Numbered from the stretch's first letter, positions 42,801 to 44,228 are shown. The stretch: DNA of 64,000 bases from Pectinophora gossypiella (GCF_024362695.1 NC_065424.1:3260786-3324785), one strand, 5' to 3'. Program-made: numbers and translations. The notes: generated by a model from the sequence alone, not told the origin.

Positions 42801-43234
42801 CAGCCTCCGTTGTCTAGTAGTTAGAGCGTTGGGCTCACGATCTGGAGGACCGGGTTCGATTCCCGATGGGGACATTGTTGAAATCGCTTTGACTGTCCTT
42901 TGTTTGGTAAGGACATTGCAGGCTTGAATCACCTGATTCTCCGAAAGTAAGATGATCCGCGCTTCGGAAGGCACGTTAAGCCATTGGTCCCAGTTACTAC
43001 TTACTGATGTAAGTTAGTAGTAGTAACATGAGCCATGTCAGGGTCCTGTGGCGGCTCAATAGTAACCCTGACACCGGGTTGATGGGGTTGGTAATCCAGC
43101 TCACAACCCAGACGATAGAAGAATATTATTTCAGAGCGTGTATAATGCAGCATCTACTGAATAGCAAGCAATGTTTCTTCTGCAAAGCGGAGATAGAGTC
43201 GGTACGAGAGATAGAACCAGCAGCTAACAACTGA
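8593..43234 (+). CDS. RNF123: RNF123/KPC1-like E3 ubiquitin ligase, 34 exons
   Basis: The spliced frame is about 1,435 residues, slightly longer than vertebrate RNF123 (about 1,310). Exons 2-5 encode the SPRY domain (residues about 50-223, GDTAHSYAYDGGRIRKWNV). A long helical middle region follows. Exon 27 holds the conserved RPYQNRAWAQSNWVLVRFWH block. Exons 33-34 hold a C-terminal RING with all eight zinc ligands (CTIC, PCGHHSC, RAC, CFFC; residues about 1382-1419). Vertebrate RNF123 is the catalytic subunit of the cytoplasmic KPC complex, which ubiquitinates p27Kip1 in G1; that role here is inferred from orthology. Phases agree at every junction from exon 2 on. Exon 1 is less sure, and an extra small exon in introns 1 or 7 is possible. 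Confidence 0.93.
9117..9235 (-). mobile_element. D/SINE A-type 3' tail with (CAT)n
   Basis: (CATCAT)n, CACTGCTGGGCACAGACCTC and CCTCAATCAACTGGAGCGG: the reverse of the SINE A tail joined to the microsatellite that ends family D. It links the two families. Confidence 0.6.
9281..9400 (-). mobile_element. LINE-type 3' end D, short copy
   Basis: ATCATCATCAGC then CGTCCATTGCTGGACACAGG and CGAGGATCGCCATAATGA. A diverged, 5'-truncated copy of family D. Confidence 0.6.
9460..9805 (+). mobile_element. SINE family C, full length
   Basis: tRNA-like head CATGGTAGCCCAGTTGGTAG with a B-box-like GCAGGTTCTAATGC. The body includes GTTTTCGAATTCATGTTTGG and TGTATTGGGCTGGTTTTCCC. The tail is GGTTAGGTAAGCGGAC. 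Confidence 0.85.
9806..10297. other. Intron 1, no recognised feature
   Basis: AT-rich intronic sequence. No repeat family from elsewhere in the window and no coding frame were recognised. Confidence 0.4.
10298..10512 (+). pseudogene. LINE C-terminal end with zinc-knuckle-like motif
   Basis: The plus strand reads as the extreme C terminus of a LINE polymerase: CDDCECGVSPQTMAHLLCC, an IEDLYEATDNAV block and ANYWSAKI, then a stop. The Cys/His pattern is typical of APE-type LINE tails. The same 3' end appears as a 70-bp insertion at 39831-39892. Confidence 0.65.
10513..11511. other. Intron 1, mostly unassigned
   Basis: AT-rich sequence. AGCCATAACACCTTGCGAAATGAC near 10935 recurs around 53415-53450 with its flanks (GTAGATTCAAAAATG), so it is an old repeat. 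11110-11400 may be degraded LINE sequence but no frame survives. Confidence 0.4.
11512..11590 (-). mobile_element. LINE-type 3' end D fragment
   Basis: ATCATCATATGCCGTAAGAC, GCCCACTGCTGGGCATAGGC and CTCCCCCAAGGATCCCACGA. A truncated copy of the family at 7420. Confidence 0.65.
11620..11780 (+). repeat. Repeat E fragment
   Basis: CGCTTAGGGACG, GAAAAGTATCGGTGCCCGAA and CTAGCCATAGAGGCAGCCAG match the 5' part of the copy at 23443. Confidence 0.65.
11831..12166 (+). mobile_element. SINE family A
   Basis: Complete copy with head CCGTGGTCTAGTGGTTAGAG, B box GGTTCGATTCC and the tail GGCCTGTGCCCAGCAGTGGG ending TGTTTATGTTATGTTA. Confidence 0.9.
12180..12275 (+). repeat. SINE family B middle fragment
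   Basis: GTCTGAAAGTAAGATGATCC through GGTCCCGGTTACTACTTACT is a piece of the family B body lacking head and tail. It is followed by the SINE C-like AGGTAAGCGGAC at 12314. Confidence 0.5.
12407..12476 (+). CDS. RNF123: RNF123 exon 2
   Basis: Enters in phase 0 and leaves in phase 1. Encodes ERPGRIGPKIVVFDAST, the lead-in to the SPRY fold. Acceptor TATCAG, donor GTAAGT. Confidence 0.85.
12548..13028. mobile_element. Dimeric hairpin MITE H, copy 1
   Basis: A 481-bp unit beginning CAGAGTGTTAGTGAC and ending GTCACTAACACCCTG, with TA on both sides. It holds two fold-back units (12548-12770 and 12806-13028) joined by about 36 bp containing CCTACTTGTATGGCTGTATG. The second copy, of the same length and layout, is at 44494-44974. 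Confidence 0.85.
13267..13327. repeat. (TA)n microsatellite
   Basis: About 30 uninterrupted TA units. Confidence 0.95.
13432..13574 (+). CDS. RNF123: RNF123 exon 3 (SPRY)
   Basis: Phase 1 in, phase 0 out. Encodes the core SPRY strands, including FATIRATACAYAGKWMYEVQ. Acceptor CTCTTCAG, donor GTACGT. Confidence 0.92.
13606..13850 (-). mobile_element. SINE family B, head lost
   Basis: Reverse-strand copy from the tail (GTTGTGAGGCGGATTACC) to ATCACAAAGTGATTTTTGTG. The tRNA-like head is missing. Confidence 0.75.
13892..14085 (+). CDS. RNF123: RNF123 exon 4 (SPRY)
   Basis: Phase 0 in, phase 2 out. Encodes IGWCTSACTFSM and VGDTAHSYAYDGGRIRKWNV, the most conserved SPRY block. GC content is much higher than in the flanking introns. 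Confidence 0.94.
14495..14580 (+). repeat. MITE family I half
   Basis: TGTGCGCAATGAGAACAAATGTC, AAATAGCAATATTGC and TTCAGGTGAATTGC match the right arm of the fold-back family seen complete at 54240-54412. Confidence 0.55.
14575..14785 (+). repeat. Interspersed repeat J
   Basis: AAGAGCTGCGCTCTTGTCGG leads a unit also found at 27263 and 43920 (AAGAGCCACGCTCTTGTCGG) and, diverged, at 31608. The first 19 bases contain an inverted repeat (AAGAGC/GCTCTT). Confidence 0.55.
14820..14945 (+). CDS. RNF123: RNF123 exon 5 (end of SPRY)
   Basis: Phase 2 in, phase 2 out. Encodes NGVSMGVAFDKVAHGAGLAY and FPAVSLAMQEHLYANFG, the last SPRY strands. Confidence 0.93.
14993..15658 (+). mobile_element. SINE family B split by a second SINE B
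   Basis: The plus-strand host copy occupies 14993-15126 (head CCGTAGTCCAGAGGTTGAGC) and 15459-15658 (body and tail). A minus-strand copy of the same family sits between, bounded by a 10-bp duplication. Confidence 0.85.
15127..15458 (-). mobile_element. SINE family B nested inside SINE B
   Basis: Full minus-strand copy from the tail (TTTTTCTATCGTGTCGGTTG) to the head (CAACCACTGGACCACGGAGG). ATCACCTGAT is duplicated at 15117-15126 and 15459-15468, both within the host SINE body. Confidence 0.88.
15659..16485. other. Intron 5, AT-rich, no gene
   Basis: Strongly AT-rich sequence with a (TA) run at 16125-16142. No coding frame or clear repeat family was recognised. Confidence 0.4.
16490..16650 (+). 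repeat. Repeat E, 3' part
   Basis: CCCACTAGAGTCGATTAATTC through AGCGCTCCCCATTTGTCCAA. It is cut off before the usual 3' end by a family D copy. Confidence 0.7.
16652..16800 (-). mobile_element. LINE-type 3' end D2
   Basis: CATCATCATCATCAGCCCAT, CCCACTGCTGGGGCACGGGC and GGTGGTTATTAACGACTGC. A subfamily whose mate lies reversed at 54600-54748. Confidence 0.7.
16868..16938 (+). repeat. SINE family B tail just upstream of exon 6
   Basis: GAGGGTTGATGAAGTTGGCA through CACACGATAGAAGAAGAAG. The tail ends about 40 bases before the exon 6 acceptor. Confidence 0.75.
16977..17127 (+). CDS. RNF123: RNF123 exon 6
   Basis: Phase 2 in, phase 0 out. Encodes FPVDGYAPLQLPPTKECNRA and a helical LLFKSLEALLDEMAKM stretch. 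Confidence 0.92.
17155..17640 (+). repeat. Repeat E, long copy
   Basis: The 5' part (17155-17330: CTCTGATTGTAAATATTCGC, GGCTCAACTTCACG) matches 20995-21150. The 3' part (CCGATACCGACTCCGCCGGC to CTGCGGCAAATCTATAATAA) matches 23570-23810. One frame reads DSAGVDNDFPHSALIAIDPL, but this frame is not clearly kept among copies. Confidence 0.7.
17658..17798 (+). CDS. RNF123: RNF123 exon 7
   Basis: Phase 0 both ends. Serine-rich linker (LRIHSSSSVYSPKHSPH) that ends in a basic VKKISRK. It begins only 18 bases after the repeat E copy ends. Confidence 0.88.
17850..17988. mobile_element. MITE family I, complete fold-back
   Basis: Left arm GAGGTTAAAAATGCCCCTTC and right arm GATGAATTGCTTCGATGTGG are imperfect reverse complements around a short centre (TATTTGACATTCC). 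Same family as 54240-54412. Confidence 0.65.
18150..18480 (-). repeat. LINE-like remnant
   Basis: GAAGCAGGTAAGGAGTTCCATAAACGC with GCTCTGAAGAGAGTTAGCGA resembles the coding tail of a lepidopteran LINE. No continuous frame remains. Low confidence. Confidence 0.35.
18753..18822 (+). pseudogene. THAP domain, N-terminal piece
   Basis: ATG at about 18744-18753 opens MSSCVVTWCRKRKKRSKKII then GITYHR, with the THAP start C-x4-C and the aromatic/His strand that follows. A GT donor (GTAAAT) comes next. Read together with 19009-19105. Confidence 0.7.
19009..19107 (+). pseudogene. THAP domain, second piece
   Basis: FPKNENRLQKWIKAVRYERR is the conserved THAP FPK...WIKAVRR helix region. The frame ends soon after (SYSSKY then stop). 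The C-x2-H zinc ligands that should complete the domain are absent, so the gene is broken or internally deleted here. Confidence 0.7.
19490..20025. mobile_element. hAT-type MITE nested in THAP element
   Basis: A 536-bp segment with inverted ends TAGCGATGGGyGTTAT, flanked by an 8-bp duplication GTCGTGGG (19482-19489 and 20026-20033). An 8-bp duplication with TAG-type ends fits the hAT superfamily. AACTAGT-like palindromes repeat inside. No transposase is encoded. Confidence 0.85.
20160..20910. other. Intron 7, no recognised gene
   Basis: Intronic sequence with scattered short T-rich runs and a TTTCTTTCTTTC stretch at 20622. No coding frame or matching repeat was recognised. Confidence 0.4.
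20915..20992 (-). repeat. LINE 3' end M fragment
   Basis: AAAGACGTCTAGGGTCCTGTGCC through CCCCGGCTATACAGGATAAAGG matches reversed or direct parts of copies at 34860-34910 and 60640-60710. Confidence 0.55.
20993..21160 (+). repeat. Repeat E, 5' part
   Basis: CTCTGATTGTAAATATTCGA, CATTGGAATAATGCCAGCAG and TGCTGGCGACGCAATT match 17165-17310. Confidence 0.65.
21240..21543 (+). mobile_element. SINE family A with target duplication
   Basis: Copy with a good head (GGTCTAGTGGTTAGAGCG; B box GGTTCGATTCC) but an internal deletion in the body. TACCTAAGTA is duplicated at 21230-21239 and 21544-21553. Confidence 0.9.
21610..21792 (+). CDS. RNF123: RNF123 exon 8
   Basis: Phase 0 both ends. Encodes FLMSIARLVVIEMGNVLRLS and VVVAELLPRMRGALGVKSRS. 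Acceptor TATTCCAG, donor GTGAGT. Confidence 0.9.
21811..21865. repeat. (CA)n microsatellite
   Basis: CACACA runs with CATA interruptions directly after the exon 8 donor region. Confidence 0.9.
21938..22290 (+). mobile_element. SINE family C, full length
   Basis: Head CCGTGGTTGCCCAGTTGGTAG, B box GATCGAATCC, body and tail as in the 9460 copy. It ends GGAATAATGCTAGGGAGATG. Confidence 0.85.
22300..22378 (-). repeat. MITE family H fragment
   Basis: GATATCAACACAAAATCATGG through CGTTACGATGTCACTAAAATC is the outer end of a family H hairpin. Confidence 0.65.
22497..22649 (+). CDS. RNF123: RNF123 exon 9
   Basis: Phase 0 both ends. Encodes VHLGAKFLAQPQPRLCTML and DLLWTFLDESALCDVLEHC. Acceptor ATGACAG, donor GTGAGT. 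Confidence 0.92.
22940..23065 (+). repeat. Repeat L fragment
   Basis: AAAGAATAATACTGCATAGAA, CTCTCCGCTCCGCACCAG and GGTCTTACTTTAGTGT match the unit at 8092 and 31030. Confidence 0.55.
23152..23369. mobile_element. Small MITE, 218 bp
   Basis: Inverted ends GCTAACWTGCGCAACGTG (23152-23169 and 23352-23369). Non-coding. Confidence 0.7.
23443..23828 (+). mobile_element. Repeat E, best copy, with target duplication
   Basis: Begins CCGCTTAGGGACGGTACTGA and ends in GTCACGTCA followed by an A run. A 12-bp duplication CCTGCAGACGCC flanks it (23431-23442, 23829-23840), showing insertion by target-primed retroposition into the inverted repeat of the adjacent MITE. No tRNA-like head is obvious, so it is more likely a short SINE of other origin or a 5'-truncated LINE. 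Confidence 0.85.
23829..24174. mobile_element. MITE with about 70-bp inverted repeats
   Basis: Left arm CCTGCAGACGCCATCTAATT and TTATTTTAAGTTATACCTGT, and the matching right arm ending TAGGTGTCTGCAGG at 24174. Its left tip is duplicated at 23431 by the repeat E insertion. Non-coding interior. Confidence 0.85.
24235..24365 (+). repeat. Interspersed repeat K
   Basis: GAATGTGGAGGAAGCAAGAG, CAGGATCGAAGCAAATGGAA and GGCGTGAGTTTATGTATGTA, ending in the TGTA microsatellite. Same family as 4985-5165 (reverse) and a diverged copy at 26235-26340. Confidence 0.65.
24488..24597 (+). CDS. RNF123: RNF123 exon 10
   Basis: Phase 0 in, phase 2 out. Encodes DMTFTHQIDCVYVLCGLMQ and HHLIKYVFFNKI. Confidence 0.92.
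24865..24983 (+). CDS. RNF123: RNF123 exon 11
   Basis: Phase 2 in, phase 1 out. Encodes FDNFLNIKCPDDTVLRTVI and RKPWWQRPCAVHGE. Confidence 0.92.
25141..25190 (+). repeat. Repeat E scrap
   Basis: GGCCCGATACCGACCCCGCC GGCGTGGTCGA in an otherwise unrelated stretch. Only about 35 bases match. Confidence 0.5.
25211..25264 (+). CDS. RNF123: RNF123 exon 12
   Basis: Phase 1 both ends, 54 bases. Encodes MAEKGTIKRSPFAPSDS. Its small size and phase would allow skipping without a frameshift. Confidence 0.85.
25586..25695 (+). CDS. RNF123: RNF123 exon 13
   Basis: Phase 1 in, phase 0 out. Encodes KMSKLMPVLDDTALEAQYKE and DCDKITKAVSPLEHIQ. Confidence 0.9.
26235..26405 (+). repeat. Diverged repeats K and E fragments
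   Basis: 26235-26340 is a decayed copy of repeat K (AATGTGGTCAGGATCGTAGG) and 26345-26405 is a repeat E 3' end (GTTGTTAATGCCATCTGCGA). A GATGGATGTTAT direct repeat occurs three times at 26170-26210. Confidence 0.5.
26479..26598 (+). CDS. RNF123: RNF123 exon 14
   Basis: Phase 0 both ends. Encodes LEFLLMLLDNTDGTDMVPSS and MEKFRRYIMDNCILDM. Confidence 0.92.
26880..26968 (+). repeat. SINE family B tail, diverged
   Basis: TAGTCGTTACATGATCCGTG, TCACAGGCCTTTAGCAGG and a purine end GAAAGAAGAA. Confidence 0.5.
27108..27214 (+). CDS. RNF123: RNF123 exon 15
   Basis: Phase 0 in, phase 2 out. Encodes RLFNISRNSPAISWCCHARL and LTAVLQLWSESPVGN. The open frame runs on into the intron to 27536, but the exon stops at donor GTACGT. 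Confidence 0.92.
27263..27330 (+). repeat. Interspersed repeat J
   Basis: AATTTAAGAGCCACACTCTTGTCGG and CATTTTCCACTCTTC. Same unit as 14575, 31608 and 43920. Confidence 0.55.
27745..27852 (+). CDS. RNF123: RNF123 exon 16
   Basis: Phase 2 both ends. Encodes HLPPHLPARTFIDGELDFYN and DRLGGVLPFLVRTL. Confidence 0.92.
28035..28374 (-). mobile_element. SINE family C, full length
   Basis: Reverse copy: tail at 28035 (CCTAGCATTATTCTGTTTTT) and head at 28374 (GCCGTGGTAGCCCAGTTGGT on the minus strand). B box GGTTCGAATGC. Confidence 0.85.
28708..29329. mobile_element. MITE family F, long form with hairpin
   Basis: Ends TACGGTCACGAGCA and TGCTCATGACTGTA in inverted orientation. Short forms of 146-151 bp are at 45375 and 61800. 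This copy holds about 470 extra bases (28732-29200), including a hairpin with arms near 28735-28780 and 28808-28862 (GGTCAAAAAATGCGAGTGGCGT pairing with its complement). Confidence 0.7.
29364..29452 (+). CDS. RNF123: RNF123 exon 17
   Basis: Phase 2 in, phase 1 out. Encodes QDLINVLGEDNPFIQSFEPN then YNRAGGIDT. Acceptor CTCTCCAG. Confidence 0.9.
29745..29822. repeat. Long hairpin
   Basis: ATACCGGGTTCTTACCGCG (from 29739) pairs perfectly with CGCGGTAAGAACCCGGTAT (to about 29812), extended by CTATT/GTTATT pairing with one mismatch, around a loop of about 25 bases. It may be a tiny MITE. Confidence 0.75.
29830..30230. other. Intron 17, no recognised feature
   Basis: AT-rich sequence. CAGTACATACAAAAACAAAT and AATACTTTCCTTATGCCTGC suggest an old LINE 3' end, but no second copy was found. 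Confidence 0.35.
30234..30360 (+). CDS. RNF123: RNF123 exon 18
   Basis: Phase 1 in, phase 2 out. Encodes FLAQLSGVSDMAAGSPGLA and a Met/Pro-rich FMHPPMPPMPN stretch. Confidence 0.9.
30423..30700 (+). mobile_element. SINE family A, diverged
   Basis: CCTCCATGATCTAGTGGTTA, GGATTCGATTCCCGATGGGG, and a decayed body ending before the usual tail. Confidence 0.75.
30772..30919 (+). CDS. RNF123: RNF123 exon 19
   Basis: Phase 2 in, phase 0 out. Encodes TTGETALALKGTRSMMPGAG and AQLRLVDGLLALYHGAAIKH. Confidence 0.92.
31030..31205 (+). repeat. Interspersed repeat L
   Basis: AGAATAAGGAATAATACTACG, TCTTACTTTAGTCTTCAAAC and TAGTGTCTGAGTAAAACGAG. Matches 8092-8300. Confidence 0.65.
31443..31536 (+). CDS. 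RNF123: RNF123 exon 20
   Basis: Phase 0 in, phase 1 out. Encodes LCELRDNILDMADCLHDIEF and RIYSVAADLQA. Confidence 0.9.
31570..31660 (+). repeat. (ATC)n and repeat J fragment
   Basis: TCATCATCATCATTATTAAC then ATGAGAGCCACATTGTTATCGG and CATTTTCCACTTTCC. Confidence 0.5.
31745..32076 (-). mobile_element. SINE family C, full length
   Basis: Tail GACAGGGTTCGCTTACATAAC; the head on the minus strand includes GTGGTAGCCCAGTTGGTAGA and the B-box-like GCAGTTTCGAATCC. Confidence 0.85.
32259..32353 (+). CDS. RNF123: RNF123 exon 21
   Basis: Phase 1 in, phase 0 out. Encodes ANGELSEQENIKRQLMEKIL and KELERSKAVYE, a charged helix. Acceptor CGTTCGCAG, donor GTAAAC. Confidence 0.9.
32512..32848 (-). mobile_element. 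SINE family B, full length
   Basis: Reverse copy: tail TTCTCTCATGTGGGTTGTGA at the left; head on the minus strand CTCCATGATCCAGTGGTTGA; B box GGTTCGAATCCC. Confidence 0.85.
32919..33068 (+). CDS. RNF123: RNF123 exon 22
   Basis: Phase 0 both ends. Encodes EKLEAGALQMAWVIGAIWTK and HFCGTLHSMRLASDPD. Confidence 0.93.
33113..33333 (-). mobile_element. SINE family A, 5' truncated
   Basis: Reverse copy of the body and tail (CACTGCTGAGCACAGGCCTC, CCTCAATCAACCGGAGGGGG). The tRNA-like head is missing. Confidence 0.8.
33341..33912. repeat. Inverted duplication carrying SINE A pieces
   Basis: Outer arms GGTAGTTTGCATGCTAATC (33341-33359) and its complement (33894-33912). Inner arms run from TATGGGGACCCCC (33578) to its complement near 33890. 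Within them are two direct copies of a SINE A head fragment (33615-33680, 33698-33765) and one inverted copy (33780-33858). A common lepidopteran repeat appears to have been rearranged around captured SINE sequence. Confidence 0.75.
33913..34210 (+). repeat. LINE 3' end N
   Basis: TTACGGAACCCTTCATGGGC and GAGTCCGACTCGCACTTGGCCG, then a 3' end with AGCAATAAGGCCGCCAGATTG and GCAATAAAGTACTTATATTTG. The last part recurs at 41195-41350 (GCGATAAGGCCGCCATTTG). Both are familiar lepidopteran repeat ends. Confidence 0.65.
34225..34275 (+). repeat. Short tandem repeat
   Basis: TCTATAGTATCT / TCTATAGTATCT / TCTTTAGTAAATTCT / GTAGTATCTTT: four imperfect units of about 13 bases. Confidence 0.6.
34353..34450 (+). 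CDS. RNF123: RNF123 exon 23
   Basis: Phase 0 in, phase 2 out. Encodes VASKEILPGKSSILGGTSYA and SLQLEYTSSSDQ. The donor GTTGGA is weak, but this is the only end that keeps frame with exons 24 and 25. Confidence 0.82.
34745..34915 (-). repeat. LINE 3' end M
   Basis: Reverse of the family at 51528 and 60640: CAAATTCAAGAATATCTTTA, CGTCTCATCCGCCTAAAACT and CTGTATAGCCGGGGAAAAG. Confidence 0.65.
35210..35280 (+). CDS. RNF123: RNF123 exon 24
   Basis: Phase 2 in, phase 1 out. Encodes a low-complexity linker PQSPTSRATTPRNRSHSQIG. Acceptor TTGTTTCAG and donor GTAAGT are both strong. The other two frames are also open, so the choice rests on phase. Confidence 0.8.
35295..35480 (-). mobile_element. SINE family C, partial and diverged
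   Basis: CTAACCCAATCTGAATATTTGACAGG, then CTGTCTGACCTTCCA. The head is missing. Confidence 0.6.
35815..35940 (-). mobile_element. SINE family B tail
   Basis: TCTTCTATCGTGTGGGTTGT to ACGACTACTTACTTACATCAG. The 5' two-thirds are missing. Confidence 0.75.
36036..36170 (+). CDS. RNF123: RNF123 exon 25
   Basis: Phase 1 both ends. Encodes QQEFAESLFAFVPEYHVDAM and LELCNTLRLYMHP. The donor GTTTAA is weak but needed to enter exon 26 in frame. Confidence 0.85.
36456..36618 (+). CDS. RNF123: RNF123 exon 26
   Basis: Phase 1 in, phase 2 out. Encodes EWDELVVSCAAFLCSEFADQ and SLVQTLASFATQPATMRAIE. Confidence 0.93.
36860..37025 (+). repeat. Repeat E, 3' part
   Basis: GGTACCTTCAGGCCTGTTGT to CATCTGCGGCTAATCTGCAA and GTCACGTCAAACAAA. 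Confidence 0.7.
37115..37464 (-). mobile_element. SINE family C, full length
   Basis: Tail at 37115 (TCCCTCGCATTATACAGTTT); head on the minus strand at 37464 (AGCTGTGGTAGCCCAGTTGG). B box GGTTCGAATCC. It ends about 35 bases upstream of exon 27. Confidence 0.88.
37499..37636 (+). CDS. RNF123: RNF123 exon 27 (signature block)
   Basis: Phase 2 both ends. Encodes EELVRPYQNRAWAQSNWVLV and RFWHGSGFGFRHRQWPH, a block that matches vertebrate RNF123 closely in my recollection and identifies the gene beyond its SPRY and RING domains. Confidence 0.95.
37637..38387. other. Intron 27 with (GT)n-rich patch
   Basis: 37985-38110 is a degenerate GT/GTGTGC microsatellite. 38215-38265 (GTCGTCTATTTGTTATACGA) resembles 1755-1785. 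The rest is unassigned. Confidence 0.5.
38388..38461 (+). CDS. RNF123: RNF123 exon 28
   Basis: Phase 2 in, phase 1 out. Encodes YGDREPTINNLGAKVDAGLM then SQCF. Confidence 0.92.
38505..39012 (-). mobile_element. SINE family C, interrupted
   Basis: Tail and body 38505-38726 and part of the head 38933-39012 (AAACATGAATTCGAAAACAG, then ACCTCAAAGTGAGAAGCAAG). About 205 bases of foreign sequence intervene, starting with an A-rich run. Confidence 0.75.
38727..38932 (-). mobile_element. Insertion in SINE C with A-rich edge
   Basis: ATAAAAAAAAAATAAAAAAA run then CAGACAGATGCCCATATTTG and CATATGTGCATGTACCCAGTG. TAATTTATGATCC of the SINE resumes on the right. The A-rich edge suggests a retroposed sequence. 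Origin is unknown. Confidence 0.5.
39288..39426. mobile_element. Small MITE
   Basis: GCCGGGTCTGCATGAC (39288) and its complement GTCATGCAGACCGGGC (to 39422) are inverted ends. The inner parts CGAATTATATCGAGCGCTTGG and CGAAGCGTTCAATATAATTCG also pair. About 140 bp, lying about 45 bp upstream of exon 29. Confidence 0.75.
39469..39608 (+). CDS. RNF123: RNF123 exon 29
   Basis: Phase 1 in, phase 0 out. Encodes PCPSEVIQSRIKDYLSAHPK and FFNSLLSQLNWAFSEFITMM. Confidence 0.94.
39770..40240. mobile_element. MITE family G with LINE insertion
   Basis: Ends AATGAGGGACTT (39783) and AAGTCCCTCAATA (40232) inverted. The interior shares TTTTATTTTGATCAGAATAA and ACCCAAAAACAAACATGGAA with the other G copies. 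A roughly 60-bp LINE 3' end is inserted at 39832-39891, flanked by AATTACCTATT on both sides. Confidence 0.8.
39832..39891 (+). mobile_element. Very short LINE 3' insertion
   Basis: GCCGTAAGCGTGGCCAATTA through CGACTCGCAAAGAAG equals the last 60 bases of the LINE end at 10437-10505. An 11-bp duplication AATTACCTATT flanks it, so it is a complete but extremely 5'-truncated retroposition. Confidence 0.85.
40366..40470 (-). repeat. Interspersed repeat K2
   Basis: TACATACATAAACTCACGCC then CACAAGTAATCAAAGACAAC. Reverse of the unit at 8455 and 55447. Confidence 0.7.
40618..40803 (+). CDS. RNF123: RNF123 exon 30
   Basis: Phase 0 both ends. Encodes ESRQIKLCATCFDLYHGLAR and ALEMILHLAPNLL, a conserved helical block of the family. 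Confidence 0.94.
40862..41022 (-). mobile_element. SINE family B tail
   Basis: TCTTATCGTTTGGGTTGTGA to ACCGGGACCAACGGCTTAAC. Truncated at the SINE 5' side. Confidence 0.75.
41195..41350 (+). repeat. LINE 3' end N
   Basis: GGAAGAAATCGCTTTAAGCGATAAGGCCGCC then GTGCAATAAAGTATATTTG. A second copy of the end at 34095-34205. Confidence 0.7.
41398..41458 (+). repeat. Repeat E 3' scrap
   Basis: GATCCGGCCAATTAGTAAG then TAGTAATGCCATAAAAGTCACGTC. Diverged. Confidence 0.5.
41573..41743 (+). CDS. RNF123: RNF123 exon 31
   Basis: Phase 0 both ends. Encodes ILMAVVSRVCVRGGGGAGFA (with a five-codon glycine run from GGC repeats) and HYYVALAPVAGCLIRMMDP. The acceptor is chosen because it aligns with the LLNQVLNRV position of the vertebrate protein. 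Confidence 0.92.
41909..42020 (+). CDS. RNF123: RNF123 exon 32
   Basis: Phase 0 in, phase 1 out. Encodes HLDKVTKALVTEPLFRVDGL and GKSKDSKHFSFYK. Confidence 0.92.
42063..42395 (+). mobile_element. SINE family B next to exon 33 acceptor
   Basis: Complete copy: A box GTGGTCCAGTGGTTGAGC, B box GGTTCGAATCCC, tail GATGGGGTTTGTAATCCATC and CACACGAGAGAAGAA. It ends about 30 bases before the exon 33 acceptor. Confidence 0.9.
42416..42608 (+). CDS. RNF123: RNF123 exon 33 (RING, first half)
   Basis: Phase 1 in, phase 2 out. Encodes PDDVTVDELKALEIVVDRLR, a linker, then CTICYARPADTAFVPCGHHS C, giving RING ligands 1-5. The AG at 42414-42415 keeps frame; the earlier AGs at 42386-42390 lead to stops. Confidence 0.95.
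42801..43124 (+). mobile_element. Hybrid SINE: A head, B tail
   Basis: The head and first 100 bases are family A (CTAGTAGTTAGAGCGTTGGG, GGTTCGATTCCCGATGGGGA). From about 42930 on, the body and tail are family B (AAGTAAGATGATCCGCGCTT; GGTTGATGGGGTTGGTAATC). It ends 10 bases before the exon 34 acceptor. Confidence 0.85.
43135..43234 (+). CDS. RNF123: RNF123 exon 34 (RING, second half, stop)
   Basis: Phase 2 in. Encodes RACIMQHLLNSKQCFFCKAE and a short tail ending PAANN then TGA at 43232-43234. It supplies the last three RING cysteines. Confidence 0.95.
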
Positions 43235-44124
43235 ACACTTAGCTCATACAATGTCTTATATCCACTAGTACTTATTTGAATTTATCGTTCTTGCGTAGTT
43301 TGGAAGTATTACCATACTTCACCTACGCACCGCTACCTACGAAAGGTGCCCCTTTCAGAGATTTTACAAAAGCTTTTGACAACATCTTCGCTAGATAAAA
43401 AGTGATATTTCTTTTCACATGCCTTTTGATTTTCAATTTGAAATACTTTATTAAAAAGTTGCAGATATGGAATTGATCAGAAATTATGATTCATGCAATA
43501 TTTTTAACATCAAATGTTTTATAAACAGTACAATCAAAGTTTATAATGGTACGTTCTTTTTCTATGTATTTTATTATTCTTATTAATTATTAAATAAATA
43601 TTTAATTCTAACTGAATGCGTTTGTTTTTGCAAATAGTATTAAAGTAAGTAAATAAGTTTTTAAATAAAATGACTTTAAATTTTTAATATTTAATTTTAA
43701 GTACGTATACATTGTCAAAATAATCTTTGGTTTTAAATGCATTATAAAAAGTCACTTAATTTATTATTTAAATCTTAAATGAGTATATAATCGCCTACGG
43801 ACTTATTAAAAGTTTTGTGTTGATAGTGCAGCTTCCAATACGAGTATGAGTGTGTGTGTTCAACAACGTAAGGAAAAATATTAAACAATAAAAAAAACTG
43901 GAATTTAGAAATCAATCAATCAATTTAAGAGCCACGCTCTTGTCGGTGCAGCATTTTCCACGCTACTTGCTGCTACTTTTGCTTGGGATTTAGAAAAACA
44001 GCTAAAATACATACTTATTGGCAAAACTCATTTACAACAAAATACTTGTGTTAGCTTGACCTGCTAAAGATATCGCGTAAATGTAGTCACCAAAATCGAC
44101 CCCAATTTTCTATTAGTCTTCATT
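43235..44124. other. Shared 3' region between convergent genes
   Basis: AT-rich. AATAAA at 43593-43598 could end the RNF123 transcript, and TTTATT at 43760-43765 could be the polyadenylation signal of the minus-strand collagen gene, in which case the 3' UTRs would not quite overlap. Repeat J lies at 43918-43975. No coding frame is seen. Confidence 0.55.
43593..43598 (+). promoter_or_regulatory. Candidate RNF123 polyadenylation signal
   Basis: AATAAA about 360 bases after the stop codon. Other A-rich hexamers occur nearby, so this is a guess. Confidence 0.4.
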
Positions 44125-44228
44125 TCATGGTCCCTTGTTGTTGCTTTGTGGTGCATACGCGTAGAAGGCAGCTGTAGGACAGTCGCAGGTCCCTCTAGGA
44201 CCTTGAATTCCTCTCGGTCCAATGGACC
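44125..44228 (-). CDS. Collagen last exon
   Basis: Encodes SIGPRGIQGPRGT then CDCPTAAFYAYAPQSNNKGP and a stop (44125-44127). The paired cysteines after the helix could crosslink chains. Confidence 0.92.
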
